Of a DNA stretch of 64,000 nt, positions 1 through 15,112 are shown piece by piece (position 1 is the first letter of the stretch; each line of letters opens with the position of its first letter). Source of the DNA: Harmonia axyridis. Its lineage: Eukaryota > Arthropoda > Insecta > Coleoptera > Coccinellidae. The notes beneath the pieces are model-generated. The model had not been told where the DNA came from. It did not search any database and saw only the letters and a program-made list of their open reading frames with translations. A program made the position numbers and the translations under genes. The DNA lies in the NCBI RefSeq assembly GCF_914767665.1, contig NC_059503.1, positions 14,632,001-14,696,000 of the forward strand, read 5' to 3'.

Positions 1-1766
1 AAATGTAGATTTGTATAAGGTTTTTAGTCGTTTAGTTGTAACCTGTAGAAGTATGTTGGTTGGTTTATTGTGCCTAATAAAGATTTTCGCAAATATTTCC
101 TTTTTATTCTGCATTTTTCAATGAAACAATGAGGGAGGAACCCCTAGCGGTCGATAAAGTTGTTCGTAAACTAACAAGATTTCATGCGCATACGCATCTT
201 TAGAGGGATTGCTAGATCTATTTTGAAAATGTCCATTTTAAATCTCAATCTAGAAAATAGATATTGCTTCTATGAATTTCTCATATGTAGTGTTCAATGA
301 CCATAGATAAATAGTCACTTATAGTAAATAAAAAATCCTATTTCTTGTTTTCAAATATAAGGGATCAGTCAAAAAAGTATTAACGATATGTTGAATCGAA
401 TAAACTCAATACGATTTGATTCTTCAGCGAAAGGAACACCCCGTTACAGAATAATATCCAGTAGTTGCTTAGAATGCTATAAAATCAATATCCCTTGTTT
501 TGTAGGTTAGAATTTGCTGCCTCAATGCTGGCTTCCATCTTCCCTATTAAATCAATAGGGGGAAAAGGGGTTTGGAATTTTGAAAAGCCAATGAAATTCC
601 ATCATTTGGAATGGTTGCACTTTCAGTTCTTAGTGAATTCTGATCCACTTAATTTAAAGGAGCCCTTTGAGTATGAAAAATCTATATATAGGATTATATG
701 GAATTTGAAGTTTAGAAATACATAGAAGCATGACATCGCATAGTATCTTATAAATATTCTATTTATTGAGCTTGAATCCACGATTTGAACAGATTTTAAA
801 TGGACTAGTAACAATTGAATTTTTGCGAGTAATGCATTTTATGATCATAAAGATAAAAAGGAAGAGATGGAAATCAAGTTAGTTTCGAAATTGAAATATG
901 TATCATATACTTAGAAAAATGCCACTGTGTTGGATCAACTACTAATCGTCAATATTTCTTGTTTCCTATGTGTTAATGATCACGATTTAAATTTTCAAAT
1001 TATCGTTTGATAATCAAAATATAAGGTAGGTAGCTATCATATAAAATGGTAAACTTTTTTCATACATCTAACCTTGATTATATAATACATTAGTGTATAT
1101 CTGTTTTTAACCTTAGAAAAATTCCAAACATTTTTGTATAAGCTTTGTATGTTCGAGATTCTAAAAGAACTTAATCTAAAAATGCCCCGAAAATAAACGA
1201 AGTGAAAAAACTGACTCTCTTGAAATAGTGACAGTTGTTTTTGCATTAATATTTAGAAATAACTGAAAACATTCAAGTAAAAAACACTCTTGTTTCTCTG
1301 AGATCCCAAATCACTTTCTGATTTAATCGATAATGTATATTTTCATTCAATGGCATTTTATATGCCAATATCACTTCATGTTAAATGAAAAGACTCATTC
1401 ATAAAATCTTTTATTTTATCTTTGATGAATGTACTATTCAAATCTCACCTTCCTACTTTTACTGGAAAAATCATTAAAACGTTTTCACAAGCTTGAACAA
1501 TACACAAACAATACACTCCGTTTGTAAAATGTTTCACTATGAAGAATGAAGGTGCACACATGTTATTAATGTCAATATGAATCATTTTTTTAGTGAGAAT
1601 TTTGAATGATTTTCAGAGAATTGATGATTGGAATGTGTATAAAATAATTTTACTGATGTAATACATTCAGATCTAACCCAAATTTAAGAAGATAATAAAA
1701 AACAATAAATTGATATCGTTCTTAGTTTCACCAAAAAAAATCCGTCATCGACAATTTCGCTTACAA
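1..1766. other. AT-rich sequence without recognisable gene
   Basis: No open frame here resembles a known protein; the longest are under 80 residues and have AT-rich composition. A canonical polyadenylation hexamer AATAAA lies at 76-81 on the plus strand, so the first ~100 bases could be the 3' end of a transcript entering from outside the window. That is inference from a single motif. Confidence 0.5.
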
Positions 1767-2300
1767 TACAGGGTGTTCATAAATTGGAGGTACAAACGAA
1801 AATGAGATTCCTTTGATAATTGTAAGAAAAAAAAATTCGTTAAAAAACTCTTTGTCTCTTGTAGTCATACTTTTTTGTTGATTATACCAGTTTATCGAAT
1901 CTTTAATGATCATTGCTACAGATCGGAAAAAAAGCACCAAAACTAATAATTCATTGTACTGGTAGATCAAAGTTTTTTTATGTTCCTATCGGTGTTCTAC
2001 TAAAAAAAAAAAAAAGGTTTTCGACGAAAAAATTGGGCACAGTTCCAAAAAAAAGAACACCCGCGGAATTGACATATCACGTTAAAATATAAATTAGGAT
2101 ATTTGTGTCAAATTTCAGTTGAATATCTTATGAGGTGAAGATGCTATGAGAAAAAACTGAAAAAACAATCAAACTTTGAAATTTTTTATCTTGAAAACAA
2201 AGCGTTTGAAGGCCCATTTTTATATCACTTTTTCTCTTAAAATTTTCTGAGGTATCTGTCATTGTGGTTCGTTTCTCCGAATTCAGGAACAGACTGTATA
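1767..2300 (+). mobile_element. Family-A MITE (TACAGGGTG termini), copy 1
   Basis: The left end reads TACAGGGTGTTCATAAATTG and the right end, read inward on the other strand, is TACAGTCTGTTCCTGAATTC, so it has inverted ends containing a TA target dinucleotide. The interior shares blocks with copies at 11.3, 21.5, 49.4, 57.7 and 59.5 kb: a TTTATCGAATCTTTA block, a GCTACAGATCGG block and an ACAAAGCGTTTG block near the right end. It has no coding capacity. Size and TA duplication fit a non-autonomous Tc1/mariner-type element, but no parent transposase with these ends is present in the window. Confidence 0.7.
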
Positions 2301-5300
2301 TCTACTGAATCGAAAATTTTGCAACTATTATAAGGTGATTGTGGTGAATCAATATTTCTACTTCGGTGGTATTCAATTGAAATAATTTGTTGCGGGCGGT
2401 TTATTAAAATTCAATCCGGAAAATTTTGTCTATTTTCTATTCTTTTTTCATACATTCTGAACACATTCTTGAAACTCTAGATTAGTCTAAGGAAATATCT
2501 AACTATTGGTTTTGCATATATTCGTATACAAATTATAAACCAATATTCTTTTTATGAAACATAAGAGCAACTGACACGAAGTGAGCATTCGAAAGATTTC
2601 AAAATTTCTATATCACATTAAACAATAAGATGACTTTGACTAACTATTGTAATGTTCTCTTCAAACCAACAAATTCTAGTGCTTTTTATCTATAATTTTG
2701 ATATACATACATAATCGTATAATGTTTGTTAAGACAGTTTTTCAAGGTATACTTTGAAATTGTGTTTACCAAAAAAAAAAAGTGTATTATGCGTTGCTGA
2801 AGTTTCTCGATTATTTTGATACGAATTCTCTCCAGTGCAAATACTTTGGTGAATGCTTTGTTATTTCTAGATTTTTATTACTAGTAGTTCGTCTGATGAA
2901 CCTTTTTTTTTATTGAAATCCTTACCTCACCAATCACCAATAATCAATGTTATCTTGTTATTGTAAGACGTCAGATGATGCCAGAATAGTCTTAATCATA
3001 TGAAAAACTTTAACTATTCCTACATTCTGCTAATTTTCGACCAAGGTACTTTAAGTTTACCTTCACGAAGAATGGTCGCCATTTTGTTTCTGAATGTCCT
3101 CTGTTGTCGTTAAGTAGGCTAAAAGCCTCATCCATAATTCCATTCTCTCCTGCGACACTTGAATTATAAAAAATCATTTTAGATTCTCACACTTTTTTTT
3201 TCCAAAACGTTGACAGATTCTATCTACACAAAGAGGTTAGTAGATGTGGTAGTGTATTGTCATCGCAAAGAATGAGTTTCGTTTCCTTTTAAACATATTT
3301 CGCTGGTTTCATGACTTTAGAATATTTTACAAATAATTGAACAAAATCAAACCATGTTGAAGGAATATGTTCGGAGGAAACGAAATTATCCAAACTTGCT
3401 ATGAACAACATCCACCACATTATAAGTAATTACTACAACTCGAAGATGGAAAAACAGTAAATTCAAACTGTTATAGAATTTGTGTTTTAGCTAAATTTAT
3501 AATAATACAAAAGGACATACCTCTAGTAAAATGGTACACTACCCTCATGGCAACCTCTGTTAAATCAATTCAGGGTGTATGAGAACTATCTAATGATTTT
3601 CTATAGATACTAACACAGACAGACCAACCATAAAAGCACACGCACGTATTAACCCTGACATATATTATATATATGTAGGAAATTCACAACAAACTATAGC
3701 TAGTGATATTGGTAAGAAGCAATTTATCAAGAAGCTGATGATATTAAATATTATAGAATATCGTAAATAGCGCGGTTACCTAAACTAGAAATCTAGATAG
3801 GCAATATTCTCGTGAATTATCAAATATATATTATTTGAACATAAATAATTAGCCATATAAGAATGCTCTTAAAACCTATAGGCCATACCTATGTTGACGC
3901 TTCATTCAAAGACGAAAAATCGCGTAAAAAGATGTCATGATATTATGTTTATTCCACCGAATAGATATCATTTTTGATTTAATAATTTCAATAACAAACC
4001 CTCAGAATCGAAGAATAAATTTTAAATTCCATTCGGTTTACATTCTGAAATTATAGAATCCAAAAATCGAATCAAAAAAATCCTTCTGTCTGCCTTTCGA
4101 ATACTATTAGAGGTATTTGGGTAAAATTAGTAGCTATACGGGATTGATTCTAAATTCTAGCTCGAGAATAAAATCTTTAATTCCCGAAAGGGAAACAAGA
4201 TTCAAATTTAAGAAATACATATACATATCAGCAACTTGTGGATTCTAATAAGGAAATGATTATACTAAATACTTTACTTTACTGATCCATTTTATTATTT
4301 TTATTTAAACAGCTTTTTCTCTGAGGAAACAAAGAATAGTGTAAATCTGCAGTGGTACGTTGGTTTCATTAGTTTCATTTTATTCAAGGACAGAAAAGGC
4401 AAATTCGGTTCTAAACTTTCTGGGTATTTCAACCTCCATAATCATAAGTGATTGTAATCCTGTGATTGTAATCCTTAAAGTTCCATATTCTGAAACGATA
4501 ATTGGACCTGGCAGAAGATACACTGTCTTGTGGATATCAATCATTCATATGATTGACATTCCATCAATTACACGAACTGCTAGGATAGATCTCGGGTATT
4601 AGGATATCGATTGAAGATATTGGCTCATATCCTGTGATTTGAGAAACTCTGATGTGATTTTCAGAAGAAAATTCTGACAGAATGGATTTCAAGTCTTTTT
4701 TTATTTGAAAAATTTGAGAAAAGCTGTGAGACGAACGAATCTGTAGTTTTGAAACTATTTCAGCTGAAACGAATGCCTTGGAGTACCTAGTAATATGATT
4801 TTGAAGACGAAAATGTTTGTTATACTGCAATCATGGAAACACGGTGGTTGTTCGATAAGATTAGTTGTAAATTTGAATTTTTTGTGCAGAATCGAAGATT
4901 ATTTGTTCATACATTGGGCATATTGCGACGATAGATCGATAATCTAAAAAATTTTCAACTTGACATGCTTCCTTTGGTTTCAGCTTAGTTGGAAGTTGAT
5001 CGATACAAGACAATGGTGCCAAAATAACGGATTAAAATTACGAAAATCCCTTCAAATAAGCTTTTAAATGATCAATTCCCATATTTCATAATACTAGTAT
5101 TTTTTTCAAGGCCTGAACCTGACTAACACACCCTAGTTTCGGGAATGGAAAAAATGAGGATAAACTGCCCGATTTGAGGTAATTCCCAGGAAGAACTGTA
5201 ACCAATTCCTATCATAAATCTAAATTCTCTCCATCCTAGAAGGTTTCCACAAATACTTTGGGGTTACATTTCGTTGACCTGAGATTTATTCGAAGTTAAG

Positions 5301-6597
5301 TGAGAAAGACCAGAAAAGGTGAATATTTTTATAGCTCAAGATCGTAGTTGGAATTGCAGAACTTCAATATTATCTCCGGTAACAAAAAAAGACAATAGGT
5401 ATTCAATAATTTTTTTAAATCCCCTCAAATTTATTGATAAAGTGGATATTTTCAATTTTGTTGAATATTTCTCAGAAAAAGAGCAATCAAAAAAATAAAA
5501 GCTGGAAAAACTCGATTTCACAATTTCTTTTTGTGAAGATTGTTGATGTGATGGTTTCATTATTATTTAATAGTATTTCATTGTAAAAATTACTTGGATC
5601 GATTATATTCTTACTATTGGAATCTATTTGTGGTTACAATTCGAGGTCATTTCAATTTCCATAAGCTTCCAATGTCGCTTATACAGGGAAAGTAAATATG
5701 TTCGAACTTTCGAAATATGAAGCATATTTCATTGTGAAAAATGACTAAAATCGGATTAATCATCTAAACGCAAAGGAAAAGAAATGCAAAGAACGTCCAA
5801 TTGAGTTCTTTCATCATCAAGTAGTAATAGGTATGAACTATTTTTCAGAACTTTTTGGAATATTTACTAGTATAGTTTTCTAGTCAAATTTATTTTTATC
5901 GATCTGATCTATGAGTATATTTAAGCATAGTTAAGTTACCGTTAGAAATATAAAGTAACTTCTCCATACTAAATCTGATTTTTAGGGTTTGCTTAAACTT
6001 AAACAGAGAGCAGGTTAATGGAGAGGTTAATTTCCGCGTACTTTGAAACAGATGCTAACACCGAGAAAGGTATAGGTTCGATAAATGCCACGTGCCCAGA
6101 CTGTTAGGTCCTGATATTCAAACTTTTGATAACGATATAGGGAAGGTTCATCAATTTAAAAAAATATTTCATTCAATACCAGAAAAAACTTCACAAACTC
6201 GAATAATTCGTAGCTTTTATCATGTGATGAGAAATTAATCTATCTATCCTTGAAATGACGTGTAGCGCTTGCATTTTAAATCTTTTACGTTTGATGTTTT
6301 GCTCGAATTTGGGCATTTTCTACACTAAAATAAGGCAGCCTGAGCAGATTTTGCCTTTCCCATTTAAAATTTGAATTATAACCCCAAAGAGATAGTGTGT
6401 ATAGTAAGAAAGAATATAACGAAACCAAGTCTTACAATTATAAATAATAATATCAAATAATAATTGTTATAAAAATTATCTTCATGAAAGAAAACGGTTC
6501 AATCAATGATTTTTGAAACGTCACGCTAGTATTCCTTTTTGGGGCCTTTTGGAATTTCACCAATGATACTTGATTGTTTGAGAAACATTTATTATTA
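2301..6597. other. AT-rich sequence, nothing recognised
   Basis: No protein-like open frame, RNA gene or element ends were identified. A small tandem duplication of a 14-base unit (GTGATTGTAATCCT) occurs at about 4449-4476. Short open frames at 4.4-4.8 and 5.3-5.6 kb show no family resemblance and look like chance frames. Confidence 0.45.
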
Positions 6598-6916
6598 TAC
6601 AAGGTGTCCCAATTTCGAGTAATGAAATCTGAAAATTTGCATTATGATATTATTCGATATTCTCTACTAAGCTAAATTATTTTTCGCATAACTTTTGTTT
6701 TACAAATTGAAAAAATAACCAGGTATTCTAAGCAAGTCCCAAATTGACAAGATTTCGAGTAATTTGAGATTTGATTGATTTTCAAGAAAAATTACCTTCA
6801 TTTCCTGTATAAGCTAAGATCGCAAAAATATTTATGCTTAGTAAAGAATATTCGAATAATATCACAATACCTATTTTAGGAATTCAAATAGGCACTAGAA
6901 CTTCAGACACCCTGTA
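6598..6916. repeat. Fold-back MITE with ~110-bp inverted arms
   Basis: The left end TACAAGGTGTCCCAATTTCG is mirrored on the right by TACAGGGTGTCTGAAGTTCT when read from the other strand. Further in, both arms contain ATATTATTCG followed by ATTCT and TTACTAAGC or CTACTAAGC. The two arms together cover most of the element, so a single strand could fold into a long imperfect hairpin. It has no reading frame and is probably a non-autonomous Tc1/mariner-like repeat using TA as target. Confidence 0.65.
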
Positions 6917-9900
6917 TTTTAACAACAATTAATAATCTGAGGAGATAAGAAAATTTCGTCGAATAGCCTTTAATTACACAAAACTGTCGTCTGGGACTGA
7001 ATTCATCATAAACTAAGGTAGGTAATTTATAATGTTACTATCCAATTCATGAAGTGATTAATCGTAACGATTCAATCATAATAAAAGTGAGGTTTACACC
7101 TGGATGTACAGATAATTAATTGAAACGATGCGAATCCAACAATCACATCGATTTTGATATAAATTTGTATTACTTCATTTGGCTTTCCAACACTGAATCG
7201 GTAAGCATGGCAATAGGCCGTTAAAATTTCAAAATGATCACGTTCCACAAAAAAAAAAAAATTCGGCAATGTAGGTGTATCCTGTAAATTTACAAATCAA
7301 ATGATTTTAAGCTCGCGAGAATGCCTATACTATATTTACTCCGATACAACAGATTTACCAATTGGTAATTAATTGGTTTTTAACTAATTCAGTTTCAATT
7401 CGTGACAGATTCCTTATCCAATAATTGACTTACTGCATTTTTCTCAAATACTGCAGAATATCCCGAAATGAAAAACTATAAATTTCGCACTTGCATCCTT
7501 GGATTATCATTTTTCTATTTCAACCTTAAATGTCTCGACACGTGAAAAACTGCTGAATTATATGTTATTGAATTTCCAGCGGTGAGATTCGAACCCAAAA
7601 TTATCTCTTTCGAAACCCGAATAACAAATGCAAAAATTAATAACTAGGGAATTTAGAGCTAATGAATAATAAATTCAGTACCAACACACATAGAAACATA
7701 TGTGTTCAATTATAACGATGTTAGTTTTTTAATTTTGATTCTTCGAGATTTTGCATTGAAGTTCAAAGATGTTACCGAGCAAATATGATGGATTTGGTAC
7801 AGCAAGGGATTTTCAACAAATTTCTTGCAGATCGCATTAGTAGTTTCCAAGAGAATTTTTGGACAGCAAACAGAAGAAATTTTTTATTCGATTTTTAGAT
7901 TCTATGTTTCAAAACATAGATTAAATTTTTTCTGCCGAAAGAAACCAAAAGATAATTTTTGGAAATAATAAATCAAAATCTCAATACTTCCGGCTAAGCA
8001 TTTTCGATTTTGGAATTAATTTCCAAAAATTACTGATGTTACGTTCAGACATTGTCGTAGCTCGTCGGAAGTCTTCAAAAAGGCCGATTAAGTCATAATT
8101 ATAGCCTTATTGCGATACAGGTCGTATCTATCTGATATTACACCTACCTATTCCTACAGCTATTATACATAAGTTATCAAAACCATTTTAATGTTTTACA
8201 GAAAGCCAGATTTTCTAAAATTTTGGTTTCTTTATTAATTTTCATTTGTGAAGAAAAAGGAAGGAATTGTTGAAGAATGAATTTCACGAGACATAAACTA
8301 CATAGCAAGATGCATATACATATTAAATATCAAATGTTTTAATTAATTAATGATTCCTCCCATGAATTATTAGATATTACAACATGACCTTCCTTTTTCT
8401 TGTTTTGTGCACATCAATCTACCTTTATACAATATTCTAATCAAACAAAAGATGATGAAGATATCAACTTAATGAATTCAGATCGAATTCAAATTAACTA
8501 ACAGGTACTTCAGGAGGTGATAAAAATAGCTTGATGAAATTTTGTATTCGTCAGATCTCGGTAATATTTCAAGTGTAAATTGAAATATTCCTGGATCCGT
8601 CTCTGGATTCTGTTCCAGCATGGCCTTATGCAGACAACGCCATGTGCTACCATAAAAACACAGTTCGTAAGATGCACGCTTTTTGGGTAATTGGAGATGT
8701 TGAAATTAATTGAGGGAAGAAATAATCATATTCGCAGTTATGATAATTTTTTTCGTCAATTATATAAAAAATGTGACATAATGTAAAGTAGGTATCATAT
8801 CTGGCCAAATAAAAGAGATCTAAGAAGTCAATGTCAGTTTAAAAGTAAATAGTTTGTCTATAATAAAAATTAATAATATTCATTAGAAACAGTTAACCAC
8901 CCAATAAAATTAACACTAAAATGAGATGGTATATGCGTCAGATACTAAAAGTTTCGTCATATCTATTGGTAATTCACAACTTCGTTCTCTGTTATAATTG
9001 ATTTCGACAAAAATTACGGTCCGAGTCATAACCCAAATAGGTAAACAAAATGTAAGTAGGCATTACTTTCAAAATTTCAAATTATATATCGCTTGGGAAA
9101 GTTATGAGTGCATCCCAAAATTTCTAATACCTATACCTCCAAATTTATTTACATTATGAAACAGAACAGCTCTTTGATTTCAAGCTGAAAGAGGAAAGAA
9201 GTACTTGAATTACTTCAATGTTTCCATAAACAAATTCTTTCGAAAATGTGTTTTTCTGAAAGGGACTCGTAAGGTTATCTTAAAGACCAAAAGATTACAT
9301 AGACGCATCAACATTTTTGCGATATCTGCAGTTTCCGGTACTAACGATCAATCGATAATGGTCTACGATTGGCATCATTGGTGAAATTGTCGTTTGTTCT
9401 TCAGATATTATATTCACAAAAACTGTTGAAACAGACAGAACGTTTCAAATAACAATAAGGCAACAGCTTCAATTAGGCTGTAGCAGAAGATGTTGAAAGA
9501 TGGTTATCATGAAAATATGAGGTGAATTCATTAAAATATACTTCCAATTACTATTTGGGCAGCATAAATAACATTCAAGATTTGTGTTACTTGTCAGTTA
9601 TATCTGAGGCTATAAAAATGCATCATTAAATCTGTATCGCAAATCCACATACCAGTATACTTAGAATAAACCCCTAAAGAATAGGTTTTACTGTGGAGCA
9701 GTTTTGAGAAGTGACGGGGCCAATAATAAAAGGTCTCAATCTTGGGAACATTGGGTCGAACCCTATTAGAAACACCGGACTACAGATGGCAAGTTCGGCA
9801 CAAAGCAAAGCCCCCTTCGCAAATCATCCTGCGAAGTCTTTGTTCTCAAAGATACGGCATGAAAAGCAGGTAGAGAATTTTCAAGGTTACTGCAGAGACC

Positions 9901-11295
9901 GACGACAACAACAAACATCGTGGGCCCCCTGAATGTACCAATTATTATATACAGAACTAGGATATGTTCCAAAAGGAACAATTTTAAACCAACTTACTAA
10001 TTTTGTATACGTTCTAAGTGGAAACTACTACGCTGACAATCAATATCACTATATTAGATTGTCACCGTATTAATCTCCGATAACTCACAATACTACCCAA
10101 TACTTTTTGTCATTTTAAATACATAAATACGTAGAGGACACACTAAAATTTGGAATGCATGCCTAATCAAATTAATACATAATATTTGTTTACACAACAG
10201 AATTAATTTCATTACGATAATGGTGATGGAGAGTAGTTTTACACCTTCACATGAAGATCAAGATGGTCTAGTGAAAGAAACATTAGTTTGTTTTACTCGT
10301 ATTAAACAAGAAGCATGGAAAAGTTAACAAGAAATTTGTTTAATTCTCTACAGAATCTGAATCTGTATCAACTCACCCCAAAATGCTGGTATTAATCAGA
10401 GGTGGAGGTACAGTGAATGTCGGGAATATCTGAGCTCCAATAAGTTGCTTGTTATCGTACAGCATTTTCTAAACTTTCGACTTGTGATCTTAACACGACC
10501 TATCTCAATAGTTCAAAAATTCACTGTGTAAGTATGCGTTGAGAGAGTACAGGCACTAAACCAACAACTGAATGATTCTTATTAGACAGACTGTAAGCTG
10601 GGACCCGGTCTAAACTACCCCGCCACCTCTTCAGCTCCGGATCCTGTGTTAAGGCACATGGGCAGCCAATAGGGGAACAGACGGTTAGCACAAAGTGGTT
10701 GCATCCACCAGTGGTGGCGGGAAACGTTGAAAAATTTTTTGCGGATAATGGTACAATTGGAGGATTTCGAAATTGCAGTACCTGAAGATTTTTGCAAGGG
10801 TAGGATTAGGGTTCTTACAAGAAGAAATGTTGTTTAGAGAATAAATATTTCAAACCTTTTTTTTAATACCTGGAATTTGCCGGAAGAAAAAAAAACCTGG
10901 AGTATAGTTCAAAAATCATTCCCTCAAAAATTCCATCAGAAAAATATATTTCTTTTGGGCATGGGAAAAACATAAACTTAAACTCATGGTGCAAAACAAT
11001 CGAAATATTTAATTCAATATAAACACAATACAGCACAAAAAATTGATGCTTTCAATTCCCATATTATTGCCTTTCCTAAATTTACCTAAATGAACAAAGT
11101 ATACGATACACTACACTACGATATTTATTATATCAAAAATTGTTTCTAGACATTTAATTTTTTTTCTTTAAAATCATTATTGCTTTCAAAATTGGTATAG
11201 TGAATCTTGGAAATAACAATTATGCGAAAAGCAAAGCTGGAGATTTTGGAAGTTGGTCCATTATAAAAATAAAATGATATTATTGATAGATTTGA
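6917..11295. other. Mostly unrecognised AT-rich DNA with two GC-richer patches
   Basis: Two patches stand out. At 9700-9935 the GC content rises and a 73-codon plus frame starting MTGPIIKGLNLGN is open, with an overlapping minus frame; I recognise no domain. At 10597-10735 there is a GC-rich stretch with CCCGCCACC at 10618 answered by GGTGGCGGG about 90 bases later. Either patch could be a relict mobile-element end or an untranslated exon. The rest is AT-rich without structure I can name. Confidence 0.35.
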
Positions 11296-11670
11296 GACAA
11301 AAAAAAACCTATAAAAATGGGCCCGCAAACACTTTGTTTTCGAGATACAGGTTGTTTCCTACTACATAGCTCACTAACTGGATTTTTATGATAATTGGAT
11401 TTTCCTGAGAACTTCGAGAGAAGTGTTTTGAATTTTTTCTCGACGTTATCGATAAAACAAGAAATCAAAAAGTTTAGAAATTGGCATATTTCGTGATACA
11501 AACTCATAATTTGAATAACTATGACAAATTTCAATTGAATGTCTTATGGAGTGCAGATGCTATGAGAAAAAAAAACTGAAAGAAAAATCAAACTTTCCCA
11601 ACCTGTATTTCGAAAACAACGCATTTTCGAGCACATGTTCATAGGTTTTTTTTTTTAATTATCCGAAGAA
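11296..11670 (+). mobile_element. Family-A MITE, internally deleted copy 2
   Basis: The segment carries the family-A blocks GGGCCCGCAAACACTTTG, CTCACTAACTGGATTTTTAT, GAGAGAAGTG and, near its right side, GAAAACAACGCATTTTCGAG. Compared with other copies, about 110 bases between the TTTCCTACTAC block and the CTCACTAACTGG block are missing. Neither end keeps the TACAGGGTG terminus, so both ends are truncated or decayed. Non-coding. Confidence 0.6.
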
Positions 11671-14600
11671 TAATTTAGAATCACCCCCAAATTGACATCG
11701 TAGTTATGTATAATATTAACGCTGAAATGACATGGGCACAGAACGAAGAATATTTATATCTGATAATATTCGGTAGAAGTAAACAGAAAGATATTCAATT
11801 AGACCAACATCAATCTATATTTTCTCACGATTGCCAATGTTAGACCAAAGATAAACTCTGCTTTTCTTGAACGACCATTAGAAAACAAGCGAGAACAATA
11901 CCAGGCTTTCAAGTGCTTCGATCGATTGAAAAATATAACTGTATCTTATCAAATTTCACAAATATTCTAGTTTCATTACAGGAATAGGAAGTACATATTG
12001 GATTTCATATAAGTAGCTATTCTTATGGTTTTATACACAGCACCCTATGAGTCATTGTAATTCATACCATTGAGTAGGTCTTCATGTATTGAATTCTGCT
12101 AGGTCGTCATTAGACTGAAAAGAATCACGGAAAATTTTGGAGAAAATCTTGGAGGCATAAGTAGCCCTGATTTTAGGACATTCAGCTTTCTAGATTTTGG
12201 TTTATTATTTCGCAAAAATAACCTTGTTTAACAAACATTCAATTTGCACTTGAAAATGTATAAGACTAAAAATAGACTACAACATACTCAATTAAAGTAA
12301 GCAACTGCAAACATTTGTTTTTCTTCCCTTTAACAGAATGTTTCAAATCATTTAATGAATTATAAATGAATATGTATATAGTGTTGTTTCAAATGGAATC
12401 TAATATTTCGTACAGAATAAGTAGTAGTAAAGCAAAAAAAATTTTTTTGGTGAGGCTTACGAGAATTGAACTTTTTGTTCTTAAAATAATGTACCTAACT
12501 TCAAAGCTATGAAGATAGATCGGTATAAGAACCGATTTTTAATTTGGAGTTCATGTTCCAATTTTCGAAAATCTTTGAAAAATGAACTAACTGAACCTAA
12601 TTTAAGATTATTTGATTAAATTCAAATATGTATGAATATAACATAAAAACTATGGAAATTTTTCACGTTTCAATTTTCTATTCTTCATTTGACCTTGAAT
12701 TTTTTCTGAAACCCATAAATCAGTTTCGCACCAAAACATCACAAAAGTCCACATTCCAAAGCCAAAGCCATATATTCAAAAACCTTGAAAATAAACCCAG
12801 AACCCATTTCAAAAGACCTAAGTACTGCATTTCATTGTCGCATCTGTTCATTGCCTTATTGCTTTAAGTAACAAATGGTAGGTACCTGAGTGTTATTTTC
12901 GAAAAATTTTAACGGACATCCATATCTACAGTAGAAAGTTATAATATTTGAATTTCACTTCCACCTTCCACAGAAAACAGAGAATAGGAAACTTCAGAAG
13001 ATTAGGTTGGAATCAAAAATATAAGAAATAATTCATATAATAATTGAAAAGTAGGTTTAAGGTCTAAATTCGCCAGTTAATTAGCACAATCCGCCCAATG
13101 GTTTTGGTCTTTCAGAAATATGATATGGCCATATCAATAACAATACGAAGATTTTTTTCTCAGAGTGCATTATGTAGAATCAAATACAAAATATTGCGTA
13201 ATAAATAGCTTAAATGTTGACATTCATGCAGACCTAATAGCAATTAGGTAGTATCTACATGTCATTAAAATGTAGATAAATTCACATTTTCGTTCTGACA
13301 ACTTTCAAAATATGATGCCATGGGAGAGATTGTGATGCTTTTTGTAAAATTGTTATTTGATGCTGCATTAGTGCACATCGTAACAATTAGACTAATTTTT
13401 CTATTATTTCAGCTAATTGACGATGATTTAACCTGAATTGTTTTAACTGAGACTAGAAATTTTCAGTCCAGGTTTCAAATATTACCAAATCAACAAGAGC
13501 ACGTCAATGCTTTCTCCAATTGGTTTTTAAAACACTTATGTATATAAAATAATTTTGTTTTGAACTTCTTCCAAAGAGTATAAATCGGATATAAGGAAAT
13601 TCTTAAAAGGATGCTTTCATATCTACGGTTTATACGTGAAGTGGATTCTATTTTCTAAATACTTCATCGATATTGACAGAAAACTAAAATCAGTCAAAAT
13701 GTCCGGTTAGCCTTGGAACTATAAAAATATCAGCTATTCTTGTCCCATTTCATTCACAACAGGGCCGATTATTATCGAACTAGTTAAAACTGATGAATTA
13801 AAAATAAGGCAATAATACAGTGGAAACGAACACAATATTCGATGAACAATATTGATAGAGCCAATGAAATAACAATATAAAGTTCCATTCAATAAAGCAA
13901 TTGAATTATGATCAATCAATAATGAATAATATTTTCTGGGAATAAATACCAAATGGGGTGGAAATATCCAAAACTTAATTTTTCAATATTGAACTGGATG
14001 TAATATTTCGTTCAGCTTGTTTAATACATCAATTACGTACAGGCAATCGAAAACTCATACAAAGCTTTGATTCTAGATAGGAACAATTTTTCAATTAAGA
14101 TATTCTAGTGACAGCCGACATTTTACAATAGGCAAATTGCCAAATTCTTCAAATCCTCGCAAATTATTCGATGATTTTAATTGAATACATGAAAATATGG
14201 TATTTAAAATTTGCATGAATATTTGTTAAAATATTTCAATTAAGCTGAATTCAAAGAGACTATTAAAATACAGCGTGTAATCATTTAGGAGTATATCGTA
14301 AAGTCCCATGTAAAAATGCTTTTGTTTTCAATAATAATTTAAACGTTTTCTTCAGTTGAAGTCATTTTGATGCTCTTTTAAGCAGCAAACTTATTATTCG
14401 ACAGAATTGGCAAATTTCAGGCTCATATTAATTAAATTCAGCGCCGAGTTGCATTGTGGTGATTAGTTTGTCTCATTACATTCTTTCTACAACAATTGAT
14501 TTAAGGTAAGATCTCAATATTGTTTTAATTGCCCAGGTATTCAATGACCTCTCTAATGAAAAAATGAAATGGTTCAAACTTCCAAAAAGACTAGCTAAAA

Positions 14601-15112
14601 AAAATTCTGTTGAAATTCACAGCAAAAAAGGAAAATGCCAATACTGTTATGTTTACTTATCGACGTCATCTCAAGTTCGTCCAATCGATTACGTTATAAT
14701 AGGTGAGAATTATTAGTTTTCTGCCAACTTAGATAATGCATATAATTCTTGAAACTTCAATCTGAGAGAATGGCAATAAATTGGACAATAATCTTCGAAC
14801 TATTCAGAAGCCTTTTATGCAATAAATTACAACAAGACAAAGTATTTTTTTTTTCAGTTCAATGAAATTCATTCAAGATCTACTTTTCTGACTGATTCTA
14901 ATCCTAATGATCTATTCGATCAGCCTTAAGGGCTGAAAAATTAATCAAGACATTAGAAAAAATCCAACAAAGTTTTTATTCTCATTTTTTTATTGTAGAT
15001 ATATCAACTGAAATAACAGAATATACATTAAAATGTACCCTTAATTGGATTGAATAAAAAAATGCAATGTTGTTAAATTCATTTCAGTAATCACGGTGTG
15101 AAGTGAAAAATA
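11671..15112. other. AT-rich sequence, nothing recognised
   Basis: No protein-like frame, no TIR pair and no RNA gene were identified. Composition is uniformly AT-rich with short homopolymer runs. Confidence 0.45.

Noticed and set aside
7560..7640. GGGTTCGAATC string resembling a tRNA T arm (minus strand)
   Set aside because: No acceptor, D or anticodon stems at the required distances; at best a SINE or tRNA scrap.
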